The position numbers and the translations under genes are program-made. A DNA stretch of 6,256 nt from Rickettsiales bacterium (GTDB lineage: Bacteria > Pseudomonadota > Alphaproteobacteria > Rickettsiales > UBA3002). Positions 1 to 6,100 of the stretch are shown here, in pieces. The stretch is taken from the NCBI GenBank assembly GCA_947441895.1, contig CANEUT010000096.1, positions 1 through 6,256 of the forward strand. Direction: 5' to 3'. Each line of letters begins with the position of its first letter. Position 1 is the first letter of the stretch. Below the pieces are notes generated by a model that was not told the origin of the DNA, did not search any database, and saw only the letters and a list, made by a program, of their open reading frames with translations.

Positions 1-165
1 AGTGGCGGTGAACCCGTAGCCTTGCGGGTGAGCAATGCATCATCGGGCAGCCGTTCGTCATCGTCGGGCAGCTCGTCATTCGCCAGCAGCGGTTCTGATA
101 TGTCTATGGGTGGTTCCATTAGCAGTAGCAATTTGCCGCCACCACCCAAGGGTTTTTCAAGGTAG
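1..165 (+). CDS. C-terminal end of an unrecognised serine-rich protein (partial)
   Basis: Frame 1 is open from the window edge to a TAG at 163-165, giving the last 54 residues of a protein whose start lies outside the window. The tail is low-complexity: runs of Ser with Gly, then a short Met/Gly stretch (SDMSMGGS), then four prolines and a basic end (PPPPKGFSR). Such a tail is probably disordered and holds no recognisable domain, so I assign no function. A 12-base unit recurs with a 21-base period at 40-51 and 61-72 (11 of 12 identical), suggesting growth by local duplication. The stop lies 3 bases before an inverted-repeat element, and the next gene is convergent, which fits a true gene end. 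The alternative is that the real frame differs, since the piece is short and compositionally simple. Confidence 0.55.
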   Translation, partial: SGGEPVALRVSNASSGSRSSSSGSSSFASSGSDMSMGGSISSSNLPPPPKGFSR

Positions 166-168
166 CTT

Positions 169-279
169 GTCATCCCGGCGCAGGCCGGAATCGAACGAAG
201 TGAGAGAGGCGATCTAGAAAGCAATGTTGAGCCAATCCAGCGAATAAAAAACATGGATGCCAGCCTACGCTGGCATGAC
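169..279. repeat. Imperfect inverted-repeat element between convergent genes
   Basis: The left arm (169-192) and the reverse complement of the right arm (256-279) match at 19 of 24 positions, beginning with GTCAT on both ends. Each arm is itself a small palindrome: a 5-bp stem at 175-179/184-188 on the left, and an 8-bp stem at 257-264/269-276 on the right. The interior of about 63 bp has no coding content that I can support. Ends of the type GTCATxCC...GGxATC resemble dispersed palindromic elements common between genes in alphaproteobacteria. That it is a member of a multicopy family is inference, because only one copy lies in this window. It fills nearly the whole gap between the converging genes. 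Confidence 0.6.
246..276 (-). terminator. Possible intrinsic terminator of the hem cluster
   Basis: On the minus strand, an 8-bp perfect stem (276-269 with 264-257, loop of 4) is followed after 5 bases by six T residues (251-246). It begins about 15 bases past the stop of hemY, the last gene of the minus-strand cluster. The spacer between stem and T-run is longer than ideal, so efficiency is uncertain. The hairpin is also the right arm of the inverted-repeat element, so the element may have been co-opted as a terminator. Confidence 0.4.
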
Positions 280-290
280 GACATAAAAAA

Positions 291-1598
291 TTACTGACGC
301 GTAGCCAGTTCAACGCTGGTGATGCGCTGCTCAGCGCGTTCGTAACGCAAACTATCAAACCGTTCACAGCCATTGCAATGGGGCTGCCACGCGCTGTGGG
401 TGGTGCCACATTGCATGCACACCCACGTGGCGCCGGCGGGTGCGTCGGCGGCACGTGCCAGCCACACATTTGCCGCATCATTGCCACGCAATTCTTTTTC
501 AACGTCGGCCATCAGCAGGGTGGCGGCTTTGCTTTCTTCAAGTTCCAGCGAGGCTTCGAGCGCACTTCGTGCAGCGGCGAAATCATCATTCATCAAGGCG
601 TGCTCGGCCGCTAATTGGTGGTGGATGGCAGTTTTTTCACCGCTGAGGAATGGCTTGAGCAGGCGCGTTTGCGCGCGTGGTGATAGACCATCCAGCGTGG
701 CGAGAATGGGGTCGATCAGCAGCGCGTTGGGTGATTGCTGCCACGCGGCCCGCAACCATTTGCGTGCGCGACGGGGCGATTCATCGACCAGCAACGCATT
801 GGCATAGGCCAGCACCGCGGGCAAAAAGTCAGGTGCATAGCCCACGGCGTGACGCAAGTTCTGTGCTTTCAAACGGGGCGATTCTTGTTTTTCGGCTGCC
901 ATGAAATAGGCAAAAGCGGCATAGCGGTTGCGCTCTTCTTTCGCCAGTGGTGATTGCCATTGCCAGCCCTCGGTGAGCGCCAGCATTTTCACCGTGTCAT
1001 TCATTCGGGTGTAGAGGTCGAGCAGGGTGAGCGCCAGCCAACGATCACGCGGGGTTTCCTCGCGCGCATGTTCCGCCAGCTTAATGGCTTCGAGCCATTC
1101 GTGTTGCGCAAGCGATTGCTCGATAAGACGACGCGTGGCCAGCGGCGCGGTAATTTCGTGTTTCAGCAATGCGCGCAGATAGACCTGTGCATCTTCATGC
1201 TTGCCCTGACGTTGCAGCAGTTGCGCCGTCAGCAGTTGCGGCAGCGGTGCATCGGGCAAGGCGAGGCTGGCCTTTTTAAGCGCCTCATGCGCCGCTTCAT
1301 CATCACCCATGGCGAGCGCCGTGGCGCCTTGGGTAAGCTGCATCAGCCCGCGTTCCAGCGTGCGGTATTTTTTACGTGTGCGGTGACGCTGCGGCCAGGT
1401 GACCAGTTTAAAAATAAGCCAACTGATAAAGGTGATGAGCAGGCACAGCAGCAACATTAGCAGCGCTACCATGGCTGTGTGCAGTGTAATATCGTAACCT
1501 AGCCAATGAATATTCACCACGCCCGGGTGGTCAATCAGCCAGTCGCCCGCGAAAATGATGGGCACACAAAGCGCAAATAAAATAAGCAAGCGAAGCAT
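291..1598 (-). CDS. hemY: HemY-like TPR membrane protein with C-terminal zinc-ribbon tail
   Basis: This 435-residue protein has the layout of the proteobacterial HemY family. There are two hydrophobic segments near the N-terminus (about residues 1-18 and 43-66), then a basic stretch (RHRTRKKYR, 71-79), then a long helical region with TPR-like repeats. For example, residues 88-112 and 116-145 resemble paired TPR helices. Near the C-terminus four cysteines are spaced as two CxxC knuckles (C394, C397, C408, C411), followed by FDSLRYE. This is a probable metal-binding ribbon comparable to the one ending LapB/YciM. The name is historical: this family is not the protoporphyrinogen oxidase also called HemY, and its biochemical role is unsettled. 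The start ATG directly follows the TAA of the preceding gene (TAAATG) with only a weak ribosome site, which suggests translational coupling. It is the last gene of the cluster. Confidence 0.88.
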   Translation of the reverse strand: MLRLLILFALCVPIIFAGDWLIDHPGVVNIHWLGYDITLHTAMVALLMLLLCLLITFISWLIFKLVTWPQRHRTRKKYRTLERGLMQLTQGATALAMGDDEAAHEALKKASLALPDAPLPQLLTAQLLQRQGKHEDAQVYLRALLKHEITAPLATRRLIEQSLAQHEWLEAIKLAEHAREETPRDRWLALTLLDLYTRMNDTVKMLALTEGWQWQSPLAKEERNRYAAFAYFMAAEKQESPRLKAQNLRHAVGYAPDFLPAVLAYANALLVDESPRRARKWLRAAWQQSPNALLIDPILATLDGLSPRAQTRLLKPFLSGEKTAIHHQLAAEHALMNDDFAAARSALEASLELEESKAATLLMADVEKELRGNDAANVWLARAADAPAGATWVCMQCGTTHSAWQPHCNGCERFDSLRYERAEQRITSVELATRQ

Positions 1599-2312
1599 TT
1601 AGCGACCCATCAGTGGTGAAGGCGTGGCAGCGGTTTTTTGCGCTGCCTGATAGTTGGCAAGCCAATGCGCAAACGGTGCGCGTGCGGTATCGTTCAACTG
1701 CTGAATTTCCTGTGCAAGCGTTTCTAAATTCGCCGTGCCCGCAGTGTTGCGCAGATTGGCATAGACATCGACACCATCATTTTTCTTGATCGAGATGAAT
1801 CCATCAAAACGATTATTGAGTGTTTGAATGTAGCTTGGGGATGGGTTGGTTGCGGTGGCAACGGGTTTTGGCAACGCATCCAAAATGCTGACAAGTTGGG
1901 CTCGCAGCGCATCATCGGCGGTGGAGGGCGCCGCGATGGTTTCAACTTTCATGGTGGCCACGGGGGTTGCCACCTGCACTTGTTTTTTCTCCAGCGTTTC
2001 AAGCCTTATTGCCAGCTCACCCAGTTTGCTGCTGGTGGTGGCAAGGCCCATGTTCAGTGCATCGATGGGTGCAGGATCGGGCTGGGCGGCTTGGGCCAAT
2101 GTGGCGGTTTGTGCCTCAAGCGCGGTGACGCGGCTGGTGAGGCGCGAGATGGATGCTTCCGTATGGGTGGCTTCGGCAGTGATGCGAGCAACAAGCCTAT
2201 CATGCAGGGCAAATAACCCACCGGCGGCAATAATGGCCGTGACGGCACTGCCAATAACGGCAGCAATCCATGGCGATGTCGTTTGGGTGGATGTGGTTTC
2301 TTCATCTTCCAT
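1599..2312 (-). CDS. Short mitofilin (Mic60)/HemX-like membrane-anchored coiled-coil protein
   Basis: I do not find an enzyme here. Counting from a GTG six bases upstream (239 aa), the protein has an acidic, Thr-rich N-terminus, one membrane segment at about 17-38, a probable coiled coil at about 50-76 and a second helical stretch at 97-112 (LETLEKK). A linker rich in Ala, Pro, Thr and Val follows. The C-terminal part (RFDGFISIKK at 170-179, then helices to HWLANYQ at 218-224) resembles the end of alphaproteobacterial mitofilin/COG4223 proteins, which lie between hemD and hemY. It is also the positional counterpart of enterobacterial HemX. It seems shorter than most family members. I prefer the ATG at 2312 because AAGG at 2321-2318 lies 5 bases before it; the GTG at 2318 overlaps that site. 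A role in membrane shaping is inferred from Mic60 relatives. A role in haem synthesis is unproven. It begins 12 bases after hemD and abuts hemY. Confidence 0.72.
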   Translation of the reverse strand: MEDEETTSTQTTSPWIAAVIGSAVTAIIAAGGLFALHDRLVARITAEATHTEASISRLTSRVTALEAQTATLAQAAQPDPAPIDALNMGLATTSSKLGELAIRLETLEKKQVQVATPVATMKVETIAAPSTADDALRAQLVSILDALPKPVATATNPSPSYIQTLNNRFDGFISIKKNDGVDVYANLRNTAGTANLETLAQEIQQLNDTARAPFAHWLANYQAAQKTAATPSPLMGR

Positions 2313-2317
2313 AGGCA

Positions 2318-2321
2318 CCTT
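2318..2321 (-). promoter_or_regulatory. Ribosome binding site deciding the start of the mitofilin-like gene
   Basis: AAGG on the minus strand lies 5 bases upstream of the ATG at 2312-2310. The alternative in-frame GTG at 2318-2316 shares a base with this site and has no ribosome site of its own at a usable distance, so the ATG is favoured. Confidence 0.5.
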
Positions 2322-2324
2322 ATA

Positions 2325-3041
2325 CTAGCCGTTGGCGCTCGATACAATCAAATCAACCATGGCATCCAGCGTGGGCAGGTGGCAGGCGTGGATGGATTTC
2401 CATGGAATGCCCGCCGCGGCTTCGGCAACGGCAAGGCTGAGAGCATAAAAATCAAGGTCAGCAGCGCTGTTGGTGAGGTTGGCTGTGGTGAGCAATTCGC
2501 TGATGATACGCGCCGTATGCGGCGAAAAACAACTGACGCCGGAAAAGGTTTTATTGGCCAATGCAGTTTTTAGTGCATCCGTCAGCATGGTTTCAGCAAC
2601 GGTGCGATAAACAATTTCGCGCGTGATGGTGAGGTGGTGTGATGCCGCAAGTGCTGGCAAATCAAACCGCACTTCAACGCCCGAGAGATAAAGAATCACA
2701 TCATCAAGGGTGAAGGTTTTTGAAAGCACGGGCAGCAGCGCCAGCACTTCACCGCTTCCGGCGATGACGTTGCTGCAACCCGCATCTCGCGCCGCTTGCG
2801 CCGTGGCATCACCCACGCAATAGATGGGGAGATTTTTCCAATCATCAGCAATGGCAAAGGCCGCGTGGCGACTGGTGAGCAGAATGGCGCTGGGATTTTT
2901 TGTGATGGTGGGTGCGGATAATAAATCCAGCTTCATCACCGGTGAAATAATGGTGGCGACGCCACGCGCGTTCAGCATATCGGCCAGCGCGGCGCTATCA
3001 TCCGCCGGACGTGTCAGCCAAATATATTTGGTGCTAACCAT
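2325..3041 (-). CDS. hemD: Uroporphyrinogen-III synthase
   Basis: HemD closes the linear tetrapyrrole hydroxymethylbilane to uroporphyrinogen III with inversion of ring D, in the cytoplasm. The 238-residue length is normal. This family is poorly conserved, and the call rests on scattered family signatures in the right order. These are WLTRP at 8-12, LLTSRHAA at 54-61, VGDATAQAA at 76-84, the domain-linking strand ending in LSG at 119-121, VYR at 144-146, and FSPHTA at 172-177. The ALSLAVA segment at 200-206 stands where family members usually have a C/A-I-S-x-x-T/V-A motif. Position right after hemC is the strongest support. The start ATG lies inside the end of hemC (8-base overlap, ATGGTTAG), and only a distant GAGG precedes it, so translation is probably coupled to hemC. 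Confidence 0.87.
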   Translation of the reverse strand: MVSTKYIWLTRPADDSAALADMLNARGVATIISPVMKLDLLSAPTITKNPSAILLTSRHAAFAIADDWKNLPIYCVGDATAQAARDAGCSNVIAGSGEVLALLPVLSKTFTLDDVILYLSGVEVRFDLPALAASHHLTITREIVYRTVAETMLTDALKTALANKTFSGVSCFSPHTARIISELLTTANLTNSAADLDFYALSLAVAEAAAGIPWKSIHACHLPTLDAMVDLIVSSANG

Positions 3042-3960
3042 GGTTCAGCAATGCCTCACCCGCCATGGCGCGCAGCTCCAGCCCCAGCGCAAAGCCCAGT
3101 TTCTCCGCATCGCTCGCCGCGCCACTGAGGGCGTGGTGATGACGAATTTTTCCATCGAGCGATAATACCTCGCCTTGCACGTGAAGCGTATCACCACTCA
3201 GTTCTGCCAACCCACCAATCGGCGTACGGCATGATCCATCAAGCTCTAGCAGCATGGCGCGTTCCGCGGTGATGCAGGTTTGCGTGGGGGCATGATTGAT
3301 GGCTGCAAGCAGCGCCAGAATATCGGCACGTGCTTCGGCACATTCAATGCCAATGGCACCTTGCGCGGCGGCGGGCAGAATTTCATGCGTGGGAATCAGC
3401 TGGCGAATTTCTTTTTCCAAACCCAAACGGATTAAACCCGCAGCGGCGAGAAAGGTCGCCTCCGCCACGCCATCGGCAATTTTTTGTAAACGCGTTTGCA
3501 CATTGCCGCGTAGCTCCACAATTTTTACATCCGGCCGTTGATGCAGCAGCTGCGCCGCACGACGAGCCGATGATGTGCCCACCACCGCACCTTGCGGCAA
3601 ATCAGCCAGGCTTGCATGGTGCGGGCTAATCCACGCATCGCGCACATCGGCACGCGGCAAAACGGCGGCAAGGGTGAGGCCGCTTGGCAAAACGCTCGGC
3701 ATATCTTTCATGGAATGCACGGCAATATCGACCTGACCTGTCAGCAGCGCATCCTCCAATTCCTTGGTGAACAGGCCCTTATAGCCCCAATCGGTCAGTT
3801 TTTTATGCAGCTCGCGATCGCCCGCCGTGGTCATGGCCACAATCTCGAATGTCAGGTGCGGATGGGGGGCAAGCAAGGCATCGCGTAGCATTTCTGCTTG
3901 CCTGAGGGCCAATTTGCTGGCACGGGTTCCAATACGAATCGATGATGGTTCTATGGTCAA
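3034..3960 (-). CDS. hemC: Porphobilinogen deaminase (hydroxymethylbilane synthase)
   Basis: HemC joins four porphobilinogen molecules into hydroxymethylbilane in the cytoplasm, feeding HemD directly. At 308 residues it is full length. The family motifs are all present: RIGTRASKLALRQ at 9-21; HSMKDMP at 82-88 with the catalytic Asp at 86; GTSSARR at 128-134 and LRGNVQTRL at 150-158, supplying the arginines that hold the acidic chain; and DGSCRTPIGG at 241-250, whose Cys244 carries the dipyrromethane cofactor. The start is TTG. No ATG lies between an in-frame TAG at 3966-3964 and the essential RIGTR motif, the first internal Met (residue 24) would remove that motif, and AAAAGGA sits 8 bases before the TTG. 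It is the first gene of the minus-strand cluster and diverges from tsaD. Confidence 0.97.
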   Translation of the reverse strand: MTIEPSSIRIGTRASKLALRQAEMLRDALLAPHPHLTFEIVAMTTAGDRELHKKLTDWGYKGLFTKELEDALLTGQVDIAVHSMKDMPSVLPSGLTLAAVLPRADVRDAWISPHHASLADLPQGAVVGTSSARRAAQLLHQRPDVKIVELRGNVQTRLQKIADGVAEATFLAAAGLIRLGLEKEIRQLIPTHEILPAAAQGAIGIECAEARADILALLAAINHAPTQTCITAERAMLLELDGSCRTPIGGLAELSGDTLHVQGEVLSLDGKIRHHHALSGAASDAEKLGFALGLELRAMAGEALLNHG

Positions 3961-3968
3961 TTTCTACG

Positions 3969-3975
3969 TCCTTTT
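3969..3975 (-). promoter_or_regulatory. Ribosome binding site supporting the TTG start of hemC
   Basis: AAAAGGA on the minus strand is followed by 8 bases and then the TTG at 3960-3958. The strong site at good spacing compensates for the weak start codon and supports this start over any internal one. Confidence 0.65.
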
Positions 3976-3976
3976 C

Positions 3977-4006
3977 GGGCTCAGCCCCTTATGTAGCGCT
4001 GCTACA
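3977..4006 (-). promoter_or_regulatory. Two small hairpins in the hemC upstream leader
   Basis: A perfect 6-bp inverted repeat with a 3-base spacer (TGTAGC at 3992-3997, GCTACA at 4001-4006) lies in the divergent region. A second 4-bp stem (GGGC at 3977-3980, GCCC at 3984-3987) sits just upstream of the hemC ribosome site. If the hemC promoter is nearer tsaD, both would be in the hemC leader RNA. The larger repeat could equally be a protein-binding site. I could not identify a convincing -35/-10 pair for either gene in 3961-4085. Confidence 0.3.
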
Positions 4007-4085
4007 CGGCGGTGCTTGCGCGCGAAAACTCCTTGAACTTGCCTCATATAACCATCATCGCCACAAAAGCCCAGTGTAAAGAAAT

Positions 4086-5129
4086 ATGACTCAGCGTATT
4101 GTTTTAGGCATTGAATCGAGCTGCGACGAAACGGCGGTGGCGCTGGTGCGCGAAGATGGTGAAATTCTGTCGCAAGCCCTTGCCACCCAGCGCGATGACC
4201 ACGCGCCCTATGGCGGGGTGGTGCCCGAAATTGCTGCCCGCGCGCATCTCACACAAATTGATCGGCTCTATACCAAAGCGCTGAACGATGCTGGCCTGAC
4301 GCTGAATGATGTGGATGCGATTGCGGCTACTTCGGGCCCCGGCCTCATTGGTGGGGTGATGGTGGGGCTGATGCTGGGCAAGGCGCTGGCGGCGGCCAGT
4401 GGCAAACCGTTCATTTCCATCAATCACCTTGAGGGCCACGCGCTCACCGTGCGCCTGACGCATGGGGTGGCGTTCCCCTATTTTCTGCTGCTGATTTCCG
4501 GCGGCCACTGCCAGCAGCTGATGGTGCGCGGCGTGGGTGATTATATTCGTTTGGGCGGCACGAAAGATGATGCGCTGGGCGAAGCGTTCGACAAATGCGC
4601 CAAAATGCTGGGCCTGCCATACCCGGGTGGTCCGGCGCTGGAAGCGGCTGCCAAGCGCGGCACCCCGCGCCACGCGCTGCCACGCCCGCTGATGGGGACC
4701 GAGGGGTGCGACTTCTCGTTCTCGGGCCTTAAAACGGCGGTGCGGTTGCTGATTGAAAAAGAAGTGGCCCGCGCCGGTGGGCTGAATGATGAAATGGTGG
4801 CCGATGTGGCCGCCAGTTTTCAGCAAGCCGTGGTGGATGTGTTGAACGACCGCGTGCACAACGCGCTGACGATTGCAAAACGCGAACATCATGTAACGTC
4901 GCTGGCGGTGGCCGGTGGTGTGGCGGCCAATCAAACGATTGGGAACGGATTAAAAACACTTGCTGCCCATCATGGGCTGCCACTGGTGGTGGCTCCGCCC
5001 GCGCTCTGCACCGATAATGGGGTGATGATTGCCTGGGCGGGCATGGAGCGTTTGAAACGTGGCGTGGCCGATTCGCTGAGCACCGAACCGCGCGCCCGCT
5101 GGCCGCTGACGGAGCTGGTGGCCGTTTAA
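4086..5129 (+). CDS. tsaD: tRNA N6-adenosine threonylcarbamoyltransferase TsaD
   Basis: TsaD transfers the threonylcarbamoyl group from threonylcarbamoyl-AMP to A37 of tRNAs that read ANN codons, working with TsaB and TsaE in the cytoplasm. The 347-residue protein has the full ASKHA-fold layout of the Kae1/TsaD family. It shows GIESSCDET at 8-16; PEIAARAH at 47-54; ATSGPGLIGG at 81-90; the metal-binding HLEGH with His114 and His118; ISGGH at 137-141; FSFSGLKTAV at 210-219; and CTDNGVMIAW at 308-317, with Asp310 as the third metal ligand. No key residue is missing. The start ATG is preceded by a purine-rich stretch (AAAGAAAT) rather than a strong ribosome site. It diverges from hemC across 125 bases. 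Older annotations call it Gcp, an O-sialoglycoprotease, a function not supported by current knowledge. Confidence 0.97.
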   Translation: MTQRIVLGIESSCDETAVALVREDGEILSQALATQRDDHAPYGGVVPEIAARAHLTQIDRLYTKALNDAGLTLNDVDAIAATSGPGLIGGVMVGLMLGKALAAASGKPFISINHLEGHALTVRLTHGVAFPYFLLLISGGHCQQLMVRGVGDYIRLGGTKDDALGEAFDKCAKMLGLPYPGGPALEAAAKRGTPRHALPRPLMGTEGCDFSFSGLKTAVRLLIEKEVARAGGLNDEMVADVAASFQQAVVDVLNDRVHNALTIAKREHHVTSLAVAGGVAANQTIGNGLKTLAAHHGLPLVVAPPALCTDNGVMIAWAGMERLKRGVADSLSTEPRARWPLTELVAV

Positions 5130-5147
5130 ACGCAAAACCGCGCTGAT

Positions 5148-5152
5148 GGAGG
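5148..5152 (+). promoter_or_regulatory. Ribosome binding site deciding the start at 5161
   Basis: GGAGG is followed by 8 bases and the ATG at 5161. The earlier in-frame ATG at 5146 overlaps this site and has no purine-rich site of its own upstream, so it is unlikely to be the start. Confidence 0.7.
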
Positions 5153-5160
5153 ATGGTGGG

Positions 5161-6072
5161 ATGAATGATGTGAAGCCAGTGAGCAAAAAAAGAAAAGCAT
5201 GGGGATTGGTGCGGATTATTATTTTATCAATAATAGTCACTCTGTGTTTCAAGGTTTATGGCACTGTTAGCGAAACGGCCAATGAGGTGTGGGTTGCCGA
5301 AGGTCGTGCCTACAATACAAAAATTGAGCATTGGATTTCATTGATAGCGGTAAAAAAAGAGCTTTCTCTTATAGAAAATGGGGCCTCCGTAGATAGTTTT
5401 TCTGTTTCTATATTAGACCGCATCAACCGTTTTGCGTATAATCGGGCTATCAAAAAAATACCCGAAGATGATTTCGAACGCGTTTATTGGTATTTTTGGT
5501 CAATCTTTTTGCCGCAAACATCCGGCAAAGAAAGCGCCCCATCCAAAGAAATTCTTGCAGATATCGTCAAGCAGATGGCGAGCATTGATGATTATAAATT
5601 TGGCAGCAAAGTGATTAGGGATGTCGATTCTCATACGGTGGTTAATTACTACTCAAGATATTTCTTTGATCGTGCAAAGGAATATTCCCCAACAGAAAAA
5701 GATAAAAAAATAATGCTCTATGCCGTTTATAAAAGCGCAATGAGTTTAGAGCCAAAGGCAATTCTTTCCTATGATTCCAAACAAAAAACCAACGTTATAC
5801 TAACCACTCCTGTTAACGCCTATGTTCGGCTTTCAAGCAATATCTTGACCAAGAATGGTGTCTGTGACTCAGATGCTGCGAAATGGTGGCGCGCTGTTGA
5901 TGCAAAGACGCAGGCAGTTCTTATTAGCAAGGGCTCATCTGTCGAATCGTATGCAACAAATGAAGAATTACTTCGCCGGTATCAGAATTTTGTATCGGAA
6001 TATCCAAATAATCATAACGAATACAATTCGTTTATTAAGGAACACTGTTCCCCTAAAGCGAGTGGGCATTAA
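5161..6072 (+). CDS. Unrecognised single-pass membrane protein, AT-rich gene behind tsaD
   Basis: I do not recognise this 303-residue protein. It begins with a basic cytoplasmic stretch (KKRK, 9-12) and one hydrophobic segment at about 14-34, followed by a mostly charged, helical-looking remainder, probably periplasmic by the positive-inside rule. A long uncleaved anchor seems likelier than a cleaved signal, because no clear small-x-small cleavage site follows. The rest is rich in Lys, Asp, Tyr and Ser, with aromatic clusters (VYWYFW at 108-113, NYYSRYFF at 162-169) and two cysteines outside the membrane segment (C235, C296) that could pair in the periplasm. No catalytic motif is evident. The gene is visibly AT-richer than tsaD: 5221-5280 has 23 G/C of 60, against 40 of 60 at 4321-4380. 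It starts 31 bases after the tsaD stop, with no terminator seen between, so co-transcription is plausible. Confidence 0.8.
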   Translation: MNDVKPVSKKRKAWGLVRIIILSIIVTLCFKVYGTVSETANEVWVAEGRAYNTKIEHWISLIAVKKELSLIENGASVDSFSVSILDRINRFAYNRAIKKIPEDDFERVYWYFWSIFLPQTSGKESAPSKEILADIVKQMASIDDYKFGSKVIRDVDSHTVVNYYSRYFFDRAKEYSPTEKDKKIMLYAVYKSAMSLEPKAILSYDSKQKTNVILTTPVNAYVRLSSNILTKNGVCDSDAAKWWRAVDAKTQAVLISKGSSVESYATNEELLRRYQNFVSEYPNNHNEYNSFIKEHCSPKASGH

Positions 6073-6100
6073 TCATGGTTCTGAATCGCTATACGCAAAA

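Noticed and set aside
170..502. A 110-residue minus-strand open frame running through the inverted repeat into the end of hemY
   Set aside because: It overlaps hemY in another frame and crosses the repeat element; repeats of this kind often leave chance open frames.
373..1460. Several plus-strand open frames of 68-168 residues opposite hemY
   Set aside because: They are antisense to a well-supported full-length gene and have low-complexity or arginine-rich products without recognisable features.
1824..2328. Two overlapping plus-strand open frames (130 and 160 residues) opposite the mitofilin-like gene
   Set aside because: They mirror the codon structure of the minus-strand gene. That gene has sensible topology, a ribosome site and tight packing with its neighbours; the shadows have none of these.
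4014..4075. Possible promoter elements for tsaD (TTGAAC near 4033, TATAAC near 4056)
   Set aside because: No -35 and -10 pair at 16-18 base spacing could be found on either strand, so naming a promoter would be guesswork.
4104..4934. A 276-residue open frame on the minus strand opposite tsaD
   Set aside because: It lies wholly inside the unmistakable tsaD frame, its composition is dominated by His, Arg, Gln and Ala as expected of an antisense shadow of GC-rich coding DNA, and it shows no motif.
5146..5160. The earlier ATG at 5146 as start of the gene behind tsaD
   Set aside because: It overlaps the GGAGG at 5148-5152 and has no upstream ribosome site, whereas the ATG at 5161 lies at ideal distance from GGAGG.
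6073..6100. Possible terminator between the convergent genes near the right edge
   Set aside because: The 28 bases contain no inverted repeat or T-run that I can pair.
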